From: an uncultured Lachnospiraceae bacterium
GTDB lineage: Bacteria; Bacillota; Clostridia; Lachnospirales; Lachnospiraceae
Length of the DNA: 64,000 nt
NCBI GenBank assembly: GCA_947165025.1
Contig: CAMUYQ010000002.1
Span: 62,001-126,000 of the forward strand
Reading direction: 5' to 3'
Shown: positions 54,434-62,493 of the stretch, one piece after another
Numbering within the stretch: position 1 is the stretch's first letter
How the letters are laid out: each line of letters opens with the position of its first letter
Program-made: the position numbers and the translations under genes
The notes under the pieces: model-generated
The model's input: the letters and a program-made list of their open reading frames with translations, nothing else
What the model was told of the DNA's origin: nothing
Database searches by the model: none

Positions 54434-56899
54434 ATGGCAGCACGCAAGGTGGGTTTTAACAAGGAAACATTCAAGAAACAGGTTAAGGAAAACGTCAAGG
54501 CGCTTTTCAGAAAGACTCTGGAGGAAGCCAACGAACAGCAGATATATCAGGCTGTTGCGTATACCGTTAAGGATACGATCATCGACAACTGGCTTGAAAC
54601 CCAGAAGGCATATGAGAAGCAGGATCCCAAGACAGTGTACTATCTGTCGATGGAATTCCTGATGGGAAGAGCGCTCGGAAATGCCATGATCAACCTGAAG
54701 GAATACAAGGAGGTTGCCGAGGCTCTTGATGAGATGGGTATCAACATCAATCTTGTTGAGGATGAGGAAAGAGATCCGGCTCTCGGAAACGGTGGTCTCG
54801 GAAGACTTGCCGCATGCTTCCTCGATTCACTCGCAACTCTCGGATACAGTGCATACGGATGCGGTATCCGTTACCGCTACGGAATGTTCAGACAGAAGAT
54901 AAGAGACGGTTTCCAGGTTGAGGTTCCCGATAACTGGCTGAAGGACGGATATCCGTTTGAACTCCGCCGCCCCGAATATGCAAAGATCGTTAAGTTCGGC
55001 GGTAACGTATGCGTGAACGTGGACGAGAAGGGCGAAAATCATTTCTCCCAGGAAAATTATCAGTCTGTACAGGCTATCCCGTACGACCTTCCTATTCCCG
55101 GATACGGAAACGGAGTTGTAAACACTCTGAGAATATGGGATGCACAGCCTGTAGAGTGTTTCCAGCTTGACTCGTTTGACAAGGGTGATTACCGTCTTGC
55201 GGTTGAGCAGGAAAACCTTGCAAGGAACATATGCGAAGTGCTCTATCCCAATGACAATCATTATGCAGGTAAAGAGCTCCGCCTTAAACAGCAGTACTTC
55301 TTTGTATCGGCAAGCATACAGGAAGCGGTCGACAAATACATGCGTAAGCATGACGATATCACGAAGCTTTACGAGAAGGTAACGTTCCAGATGAACGATA
55401 CACATCCGACGCTTACGGTTCCCGAACTTATGCGAATCCTTATGGATGAATATAATCTCGGATGGGAAGAAGCATGGAATGTTACGACTAAGACCGTTGC
55501 ATACACGAACCATACAATCATGTCGGAAGCACTTGAGAAATGGCCTATAGAGCTGTTCTCCAACCTTCTCCCGAGGATCTACCAGATCGTTGAGGAGATC
55601 AACAGACGCTTCTGTCTACTCATCGAGGCATCCCATCCGGGTAATGTTGACAAGATCCGTAAGATGGCGATCATTTATGACGGACAGGTCAAGATGGCTC
55701 ATATGGCTATCTGTGCTTCATATTCGGTAAACGGTGTCGCAAGACTTCACACTGAGATACTTAAAAAACAGGAGCTCAGGGACTTCTACGAGCTCATGCC
55801 GGATAAGTTCAACAACAAGACTAACGGTATCACGCAGAGAAGATTTCTTCTTCACGCAAACCCGCTTCTTGCAGACTGGGTAACGGCCCATGTCGGAGAC
55901 GAATGGATCACGGATCTTACGGTACTGCGTCATCTGAAGGTATATGCTGATGACAAGAAGGCGCAGCATGAGTTCATGAACATCAAGTATCAGAACAAGG
56001 TAAGACTTGCAAAATACATTCTCGATCACAACGGTATCGAAGTCGATCCGAGATCGATATTCGATGTTCAGGTTAAGCGTCTGCATGAGTACAAGAGACA
56101 GCTCATGAACATCCTTCATATCATGTATCTGTACAATGAACTGAAGGATCATCCGGATATGGATTTCGTACCGCGTACGTTTATATTCGGCGCAAAGGCA
56201 GCAGCGGGCTACAAGAATGCTAAGCTTACCATCAAGCTCATCAACTCTGTTGCCGAGGTCATAAATAACGATGCTTCGATAGGCGGCAAGATCAAGGTTG
56301 TGTTCATCGAAGATTACTGTGTATCTAATGCGGAACTTATCGTTGCGGCAGCTGATGTTTCCGAGCAGATATCAACCGCTTCAAAGGAAGCTTCCGGAAC
56401 TGGTAACATGAAGTTCATGCTCAACGGTGCCATTACGATCGGTACGATGGATGGAGCGAACGTTGAGATGTACGAAGAAGTCGGCAAAGAGAATATATTC
56501 ATATTCGGTCTGTCGAGTGATGAAGTCATAAACTACGAGCAGAACGGCGGATATGATCCCAACGTCATATTCAACAACGACGCGAACATCAGAAAAGTGC
56601 TGATGCAGCTTGTGAACGGCACATACAGCGCGAACGATACCGAACTTTTCAGGGATCTTTACAATTCGCTGCTTAACACACAGTGCACGGCCAAGGCCGA
56701 TACATACTTTATCCTTAAGGATTTCGAGTCATATGCCGAGACACAGAAGCTCATCAGTGAGGCATACAAGGATACGAAGCGCTGGAACAAGATGGCGATC
56801 ATGAATGTATCATGTGCCGGAAAGTTCTCTTCGGACAGAACGATACAGGAGTATGTCGACGATATCTGGCATCTCGATAAGGTCACAGTCAGAAAATGA
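54434..56899 (+). CDS. glgP: Glycogen/maltodextrin phosphorylase
   Basis: The 821-aa protein is a GT35 phosphorylase. The PLP-binding Lys is in EASGTGNMKFML, and EDEERDPALGNGGLGRLAAC and MNDTHPTL are characteristic. It releases glucose 1-phosphate from alpha-1,4-glucans. ATG 54434 has AGGAGG 7 nt upstream. Glycogen is a common reserve in Lachnospiraceae. It follows ileS after 24 nt. Confidence 0.95.
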   Translation: MAARKVGFNKETFKKQVKENVKALFRKTLEEANEQQIYQAVAYTVKDTIIDNWLETQKAYEKQDPKTVYYLSMEFLMGRALGNAMINLKEYKEVAEALDEMGININLVEDEERDPALGNGGLGRLAACFLDSLATLGYSAYGCGIRYRYGMFRQKIRDGFQVEVPDNWLKDGYPFELRRPEYAKIVKFGGNVCVNVDEKGENHFSQENYQSVQAIPYDLPIPGYGNGVVNTLRIWDAQPVECFQLDSFDKGDYRLAVEQENLARNICEVLYPNDNHYAGKELRLKQQYFFVSASIQEAVDKYMRKHDDITKLYEKVTFQMNDTHPTLTVPELMRILMDEYNLGWEEAWNVTTKTVAYTNHTIMSEALEKWPIELFSNLLPRIYQIVEEINRRFCLLIEASHPGNVDKIRKMAIIYDGQVKMAHMAICASYSVNGVARLHTEILKKQELRDFYELMPDKFNNKTNGITQRRFLLHANPLLADWVTAHVGDEWITDLTVLRHLKVYADDKKAQHEFMNIKYQNKVRLAKYILDHNGIEVDPRSIFDVQVKRLHEYKRQLMNILHIMYLYNELKDHPDMDFVPRTFIFGAKAAAGYKNAKLTIKLINSVAEVINNDASIGGKIKVVFIEDYCVSNAELIVAAADVSEQISTASKEASGTGNMKFMLNGAITIGTMDGANVEMYEEVGKENIFIFGLSSDEVINYEQNGGYDPNVIFNNDANIRKVLMQLVNGTYSANDTELFRDLYNSLLNTQCTAKADTYFILKDFESYAETQKLISEAYKDTKRWNKMAIMNVSCAGKFSSDRTIQEYVDDIWHLDKVTVRK

Positions 56900-56906
56900 T
56901 TGATTT

Positions 56907-57764
56907 ATGAACATACGACGCGCCCGAAAACTTCAGATACAGGGTCCCGACAGTAAACCCTGTTACGGAGGTGATCAGTTATGGTTCTCGTCAAACACGA
57001 GAGCCATGGGCGGGTGCGGGTCTGTAGCCGGTGCAAATGTGCTGCGTGCTCTTGCGCAGACCGATCCGGTATTCTTAAACAGGATAAGATCCTCAAAGAT
57101 CATTCCAGAGGGCGTGAAGGACGCGATCTGTTCGGATGATCCCTCACATGAGAACTATTCGTTTCTCATGACCGGGGTGTACGAGACTATGGGCTCATTT
57201 GAGGTTTTTCCTCTTAACCGTTTCTATGACCGAAGTGACAGGTCATCAAAAGTCTTTACCACATTAAAAAGTACATTCGGTCTTACAAATGTCGGTTTTA
57301 TAACCGGGATCATAAGATTTGCCAGGAAACTCGGCATAGATCTTAAGGTCAGATATATTCCCGCGGCCTTTCTGTCTAAAGAAGAGGCCAGATCTTTCAT
57401 AAAAGAGGGACTAAAGACAAGCGGTGCTGTAGTCCTGCTGACGTGCCAAAATAAGCACAATGTCCGGCTCTTTTCGGCAGACAGCGATCTGACGAAAAAA
57501 CTGTCAGGAGGATGGGATTCCTCGATCAGGAGCCATTTTGTCACCATTACCGACATGGATCTGGACAGACTGCTGATCACAACGTGGGGAAAGCCCGGGA
57601 TACTTGATTTTAATGAACTGGCGGGAAGCTGGCGGAGCATAAAGGCTTATGAGGCGTCACTCATGTATATTGTGCCCTCTACGAGAAAAGAGGCTACATC
57701 ATGTATGCTTGGGGCCTGGAAGCTGTTTATGTCAGGGATCGGACACGCCCTGATAAGACGCTAG
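56907..57764 (+). CDS. Papain-fold-like protein of unknown function
   Basis: The 285-aa protein has a possible active-site segment MGGCGSVAGANVLRALA, like the Cys helix of C39/papain-type proteases. Then comes SHFVTITDMDLDRLLITTWG, with a His and a following polar Trp/Gly strand as in those enzymes. No signal peptide is visible. A fold-level match is all I can offer; the substrate is unknown. The ATG has no ribosome site, so start selection is uncertain. It sits 7 nt after glgP and before the flagellar genes. Confidence 0.65.
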   Translation: MNIRRARKLQIQGPDSKPCYGGDQLWFSSNTRAMGGCGSVAGANVLRALAQTDPVFLNRIRSSKIIPEGVKDAICSDDPSHENYSFLMTGVYETMGSFEVFPLNRFYDRSDRSSKVFTTLKSTFGLTNVGFITGIIRFARKLGIDLKVRYIPAAFLSKEEARSFIKEGLKTSGAVVLLTCQNKHNVRLFSADSDLTKKLSGGWDSSIRSHFVTITDMDLDRLLITTWGKPGILDFNELAGSWRSIKAYEASLMYIVPSTRKEATSCMLGAWKLFMSGIGHALIRR

Positions 57765-57809
57765 GATCACAAAGAAATAGAATTTAAAAAATTTTTTTGA
57801 GAAAAAGTA

Positions 57810-57836
57810 TAAAGATAATCTCTGTTTGTCCGATAA
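57810..57836 (+). promoter_or_regulatory. Sigma-28 (SigD/FliA) promoter of flgM operon
   Basis: TAAAG (57810-57814), 15 nt, CCGATAA (57830-57836) match the SigD consensus TAAA-N15-GCCGATAT closely. It lies about 90 nt before flgM. Confidence 0.8.
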
Positions 57837-57924
57837 ATATTATGAAACTTGTAAAAGGGTTTCATATGTATTTGATTGATAAGGGACAGGGGAGTGATCT
57901 CCAGACAGGGAAGGAGGAGAAGTT

Positions 57925-58206
57925 ATGCGTATAGAAGCATACAATGCCGTAAGCCAGGTATATCAGGCTAAAAAGCCCGGCAAAGTTAACAAGACCGCGG
58001 CTGCTTACGGAAGAGACCAGGTTCAGATTTCCAGTATCGGAAAGGATTTCCAGACTGCGAAAACTGCAGTGGCTAACGCTTCCGACATCAGAAAGGAAGT
58101 TACCGAGCCTATCAAGGCTGCCATTGCAAACGGTACTTATAATGTAAGCAACGAAGATTTTGCGTCCAAACTGCTCGCAAAATATGAAGAAAAATTAAAC
58201 TTTTAG
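57925..58206 (+). CDS. flgM: Anti-sigma-28 factor FlgM
   Basis: The 93-aa protein has the FlgM pattern: a flexible N terminus with DQVQISSIGKDFQ and a C-terminal helical sigma-binding part ANGTYNVSNEDFASKLLAKY. It holds SigD inactive until the hook is complete. GAAGGAGGAG precedes the ATG. The SigD promoter upstream makes a feedback loop. Confidence 0.9.
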   Translation: MRIEAYNAVSQVYQAKKPGKVNKTAAAYGRDQVQISSIGKDFQTAKTAVANASDIRKEVTEPIKAAIANGTYNVSNEDFASKLLAKYEEKLNF

Positions 58207-58216
58207 GGGATGACCG

Positions 58217-58732
58217 GTGGCTAGCCTTATTGAAGAACTTATCGATACACTGAATAAGGAAAATGACGAATATGGCAAGCTGCTGGAGATGTCCCGTCAG
58301 AAAGCGGCCGTTATAGTCTCAAGAGATATACCGGCCCTTGAAAAGATCACGGATGATGAACAGATCGTTGTGACGACTATCGGCAATCTGGATTCCAAGC
58401 GTGCCCAGGTGACCCGTGACATCGCCGACGTAATCAACAAGGATGTTGAAACATTGAAGCTGTCTGTGCTGATCGACCTGCTTTCAAAGCAGCCGGATGA
58501 ACAGAGAAGACTGTCAGAGATTCATGATAAACTGAAAACGACAGTTGAAAGTGTCCGGATGATAAATGAAAGTAACAGGCAACTGATCGAACAGTCTCTT
58601 GAAATGGTCGACTTTGACCTGAACATGATAAGAGCCATGAGACAGGCTCCGGAGACAAACAATTACGGCCGCAGTGCCGTGAGCGTTGGAGATACGCTGG
58701 GATCAGTGAGAGGCTTTGATGCGAAGCAATAG
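58217..58732 (+). CDS. flgN: Flagellar chaperone FlgN-like
   Basis: The 171-aa helical protein has the FlgN topology: coiled helices with KENDEYGKLLEMSRQKAAVI, and a C-terminal helix SLEMVDFDLNMIRAM. FlgN delivers the junction proteins FlgK and FlgL to the export gate. It uses a GTG start at 58217 with AGGGGATG nearby. It lies between flgM and flgK, as expected. Confidence 0.85.
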   Translation: MASLIEELIDTLNKENDEYGKLLEMSRQKAAVIVSRDIPALEKITDDEQIVVTTIGNLDSKRAQVTRDIADVINKDVETLKLSVLIDLLSKQPDEQRRLSEIHDKLKTTVESVRMINESNRQLIEQSLEMVDFDLNMIRAMRQAPETNNYGRSAVSVGDTLGSVRGFDAKQ

Positions 58733-58764
58733 GTAATTGAGCGTCGAAAGACCGGGGTGATTAC

Positions 58765-60441
58765 ATGTCGTTGATGAGCGGCCTCTTTGTTGGGGCAACA
58801 GGACTTCAGACAAGCCAGAACTCGCTGCATACAACAGCGCACAACCTTTCAAACGTCGAAACAAAAGGTTATGTTCGCCAGCAGACGCTGCATGCGGACA
58901 TGACTTATAATAATATAGCAAACGCACCCGTTTCTAAAATGCAGATAGGCCTCGGGGTTGAGTACGATATCGTACGCCAGGTCAGGGATGAATTCCTGGA
59001 CAAGTCGTATCGTAGGGAAACCGGCAGGTCTTCTTTTTATGAGATAAGCCAGGAAACAACTCAGGAGATAGAGACGCTTCTCGGAGAATTTGACGGTGTT
59101 GCATTCCAGGAATCCGTTGCCGATCTTTGGACGGCGGTCCAGGAGCTTCAGAAGGATCCGTCCAGTTCCGTAACAAAGGGTTATTTCGTAAACACATCCG
59201 CACAGTTTCTTGAAAGAGCACAGGCCGTTTACAACGGACTTTCAGATTACCAGGACAATCTTAACGCGAGAGTCAAGGAGTATGTTGACAGGATCAATGA
59301 TCTCGGTGATGAGATCCATAAGCTCAATGACATGATCCACCGCGAGGAGATTGGTGAACAGGAAGCGAACGATCTCAGGGATCGCAGGAACAAAGCTCTT
59401 GATGAACTCTCATCGCTTGCGAATATATCATATCATACGAATGCGGACGGTGGGGTTGAGGTTCTCGTTGAGGGTGTTGAGCTTGTGGCCCGTGACCGGG
59501 TATTCCATATGGATACCGTTGTTGACCAGGGAACAGGATTCTATACCCCGGTATGGCCACAGAACATGGATGCGGAAGTGTTCATCAAGAATGAGGAGAT
59601 CGCGACAGCATACAATACCGATGTAGGACAGCTCAAGGCTATCGTCCTCGCAAGAGGTGACAGAAGAGCAAACTACACTGACATGAACTATGCTACGTAT
59701 GCAAACGGAAAGTATACGTATGAAGATAAAACCACGGGAACAACTGTTGAGGAGGATGTCATCCCGACATCAAAATCAATAGTCATGAAGGTCCAGGCCG
59801 AACTCGATCAGCTTGTTCACAGTATCATGAAGGAAGTGAACAACATACTTACGGACGAGAAGGCTACGATCGATGCCGGAGGTACCCCCGAATACAATGT
59901 TGATGAGGATCTTCCGAAGGAACTTTTCGTAAGACTCGGGACTTCAAGATATGTAGAGGATGGCGGAAAGTATAAGTATGTGGCTGAGGATAAGTATCCT
60001 TCGCATGCTGATATAGACAATCTCTATACGATAGCGAACATGAAGATCAACCCGGATCTGTTAAAGACCCCGTCACTTCTGGGTAATTCGTTTGTTACGG
60101 AAGATAAGCAGGTTGACCAGCCCAAGGCAGATGCACTTGTTGATGCGTTCAATTTCAAGTTCTCAAGTCTCAACCCGGATCTAACGACGACATATGATTA
60201 CAGAGATTATTACGCAGCACTTGTCGGACAGGTCGCAACGGAGGGAAGCGTGTATTCAAGCATAGTCACGGCTCAGCAGGTGGCAACGCACAACCTTTCG
60301 GACAGCAGGGATGCCATCATGGGCGTTTCTTCAAACGAAGAACTTACCAATATGATCAAGTACCAGAACGCATACAATGCGGCTTCAAGATATATCACGG
60401 CATGCAATGACATGCTTGAGAACCTTCTGCAGAGTGTATAA
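58765..60441 (+). CDS. flgK: Flagellar hook-associated protein FlgK (copy 1)
   Basis: The 558-aa protein has the N-terminal flagellar rod/hook signature (HTTAHNLSNVETKGYVRQQT) and C-terminal MIKYQNAYNAASRYITACND with the coiled ending LENLLQSV. It is the first junction protein between hook and filament. A central variable region (~250-450) differs from standard FlgK. GGGGTGATTAC stands before the ATG. Confidence 0.92.
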   Translation: MSLMSGLFVGATGLQTSQNSLHTTAHNLSNVETKGYVRQQTLHADMTYNNIANAPVSKMQIGLGVEYDIVRQVRDEFLDKSYRRETGRSSFYEISQETTQEIETLLGEFDGVAFQESVADLWTAVQELQKDPSSSVTKGYFVNTSAQFLERAQAVYNGLSDYQDNLNARVKEYVDRINDLGDEIHKLNDMIHREEIGEQEANDLRDRRNKALDELSSLANISYHTNADGGVEVLVEGVELVARDRVFHMDTVVDQGTGFYTPVWPQNMDAEVFIKNEEIATAYNTDVGQLKAIVLARGDRRANYTDMNYATYANGKYTYEDKTTGTTVEEDVIPTSKSIVMKVQAELDQLVHSIMKEVNNILTDEKATIDAGGTPEYNVDEDLPKELFVRLGTSRYVEDGGKYKYVAEDKYPSHADIDNLYTIANMKINPDLLKTPSLLGNSFVTEDKQVDQPKADALVDAFNFKFSSLNPDLTTTYDYRDYYAALVGQVATEGSVYSSIVTAQQVATHNLSDSRDAIMGVSSNEELTNMIKYQNAYNAASRYITACNDMLENLLQSV

Positions 60442-60463
60442 AGCGGATAGGAGGATCGGTTAA

Positions 60464-62353
60464 ATGTCAACATCACAATTCTTCGGACTGAATATCGGAT
60501 ACACAGGGCTGCAGGCTGCAAATGCGGCTCTTAATGTTACGGGTAACAATATCTCAAATGTTGAGACAAAGGGCTACACGAGGCAGGAAGCAACGCAGAC
60601 TGCAGCGGATGCACTCCGTACCAACACTTCGTACGGTATGGCCGGTGCCGGTGTTGATGTCAAGTCGATCGATCAGATCAGGAACGAATACTACGACCTT
60701 AAGTACTGGCAGAACAATGCCAGCAAGGGAATATACGAGATCAAGCAGCAGTATTACCGCCAGATAGAGGATTACTTCACGGATACGGAAGATGTTCAGG
60801 GATTCAACGTTGTGTTCTCAAATCTCTTTGATTCGATCGATGAAGTATACAAGAGCTCGGGAGACGATACAAAGAAGGCTGCGTTTATGTCCCAGTGCAA
60901 GTGCCTGACCGAGTATTTCAACAATATGTATACTTCGTTGCAGAGACTGCAGATCGATGCCAACAACGAGATCCAGAATAAGGTTGATGAGATCAATTCG
61001 CTCGCATCAGAGATCGCAACTCTCAACAAGCAGATAAATACCATAGAGGTTAATAAAGTAAGGGCAAACGAACTTCGTGATAAGAGAAACCTTCTCATAG
61101 ACCAGTTGTCAAACATCGTTGATGTCAAAGTGACCGAGGTCCCGATATACACGACGGAAGGCGGCAACGAGGAATCGGGTATATACAGATATATAGTAGA
61201 TATCGCCGGCGGACAGAATCTCGTTAACAGCTACGAGTATTCTACCGTTGAATGTGTTGCAAGAGACGGTGACGCCAAGGTCAACCAGTCCGATGCGGAC
61301 GGTCTGTTTGATATATACCTTAACGGTCTTCCGCTCAATCTGTACGGTGGAAGTCTCGGAGGAGAACTAAAAGGACTCATAGAAGTAAGGGACGGAAACA
61401 ATGACGAGAATTTCTCGGCAAAGGGAGCGTTTGTTACATGCCCGGCTGCTGATACGGTCACGGTCAAGATCGATAAATCAAACCCCAACTATGATTTTCT
61501 GACCGACATGAACAAGGTCACGATGAATGCCGGCGGTACGATCGTTGTCGGAAACAAGAGTCTTGTTTATGAGTCGTGGACATATGATGATGACACCAAA
61601 GAATATACGTTCAAGCTTGCCGCTCCGGACGCAAACCATCCGAACAACACTGCAGGACCCGAGCTTTCGGGCAAGGACTGCTATATCGGTGTTTCGATAG
61701 ATTACCAGGGAATACCATATTACATGGCCCAGATGAATGAATGGGTCAGGAGCTTTGCCCAGGCAATGAACAAGATCGAGCTTACTGCACAGGATGAATA
61801 CGGTAATCAGGCAAGTGTCCTGTTCACAAGCGGATCGAACGAGGACAAATTTGCAGACTACGATTACGAATCAGGATATGACAAGTCTGCTGCACCGAAA
61901 CATACGGTAACATTCTCGGCAACAAGCGATAACTACCAGCAGCTGACTGCCGGAAACTTCAATATAAATGGGAAAATGCTCACAGACGTGAATCTGATCG
62001 GTACGACGGAGGACATAACCCGCGGACAGGATGCACAGGATATCACACTTGAGCTCATGAAGGTCAGAGTGGACAAGTCCAAGATGACATACAGGGGCTG
62101 CTCTTCGGAAGAGTTTCTTCAGTGCATGACGAGCGACGTTGCACTCGGTGCATCAAGCGCAAACAATTTCTATTCGAACTTCGACAAGATCAGCAAAGCG
62201 ATCGTTGCACAGCGCACATCGGTATCGGGCGTTGATAACGACGAGGAAGCACTTAATCTCGTGAAGTTTCAGGAAGCGTATAACCTTTCATCGAAGATGA
62301 TACAGATCATGACGGAGATATATGACAGGCTTATACTTCAGACAGGAGTATAA
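60464..62353 (+). CDS. flgK: Second FlgK paralogue
   Basis: The 629-aa protein also has FlgK termini: VTGNNISNVETKGYTRQEAT and LVKFQEAYNLSSKMIQIMTE. It is longer than copy 1 and diverged outside the ends. Two tandem hook-junction proteins suggest a hetero-oligomeric junction or specialised ring; I do not know which joins the hook. AGGAGG lies 9 nt before the ATG. A 140-nt gap with a terminator-like hairpin follows. Confidence 0.88.
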   Translation: MSTSQFFGLNIGYTGLQAANAALNVTGNNISNVETKGYTRQEATQTAADALRTNTSYGMAGAGVDVKSIDQIRNEYYDLKYWQNNASKGIYEIKQQYYRQIEDYFTDTEDVQGFNVVFSNLFDSIDEVYKSSGDDTKKAAFMSQCKCLTEYFNNMYTSLQRLQIDANNEIQNKVDEINSLASEIATLNKQINTIEVNKVRANELRDKRNLLIDQLSNIVDVKVTEVPIYTTEGGNEESGIYRYIVDIAGGQNLVNSYEYSTVECVARDGDAKVNQSDADGLFDIYLNGLPLNLYGGSLGGELKGLIEVRDGNNDENFSAKGAFVTCPAADTVTVKIDKSNPNYDFLTDMNKVTMNAGGTIVVGNKSLVYESWTYDDDTKEYTFKLAAPDANHPNNTAGPELSGKDCYIGVSIDYQGIPYYMAQMNEWVRSFAQAMNKIELTAQDEYGNQASVLFTSGSNEDKFADYDYESGYDKSAAPKHTVTFSATSDNYQQLTAGNFNINGKMLTDVNLIGTTEDITRGQDAQDITLELMKVRVDKSKMTYRGCSSEEFLQCMTSDVALGASSANNFYSNFDKISKAIVAQRTSVSGVDNDEEALNLVKFQEAYNLSSKMIQIMTEIYDRLILQTGV

Positions 62354-62445
62354 AGTTTAAGGATCGTAATGTCGATATATAATTAAATACATTGTGGTGA
62401 AAAGGAATTCGCCCGTAACAGCTTCACAAAAGGTGAGATAAGGAG

Positions 62446-62473
62446 ATCCGCCGGTTGTGACGGATTTTTTATT
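62446..62473 (+). terminator. Hairpin with T-run in the flgL leader
   Basis: ATCCG (62446-62450) pairs with CGGAT (62461-62465), then six T. It may partly terminate before flgL, lowering filament-junction mRNA. AAGGAG stands just before it, perhaps part of a leader. Confidence 0.5.
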
Positions 62474-62493
62474 GTTTTACGGAGGATACGGTT

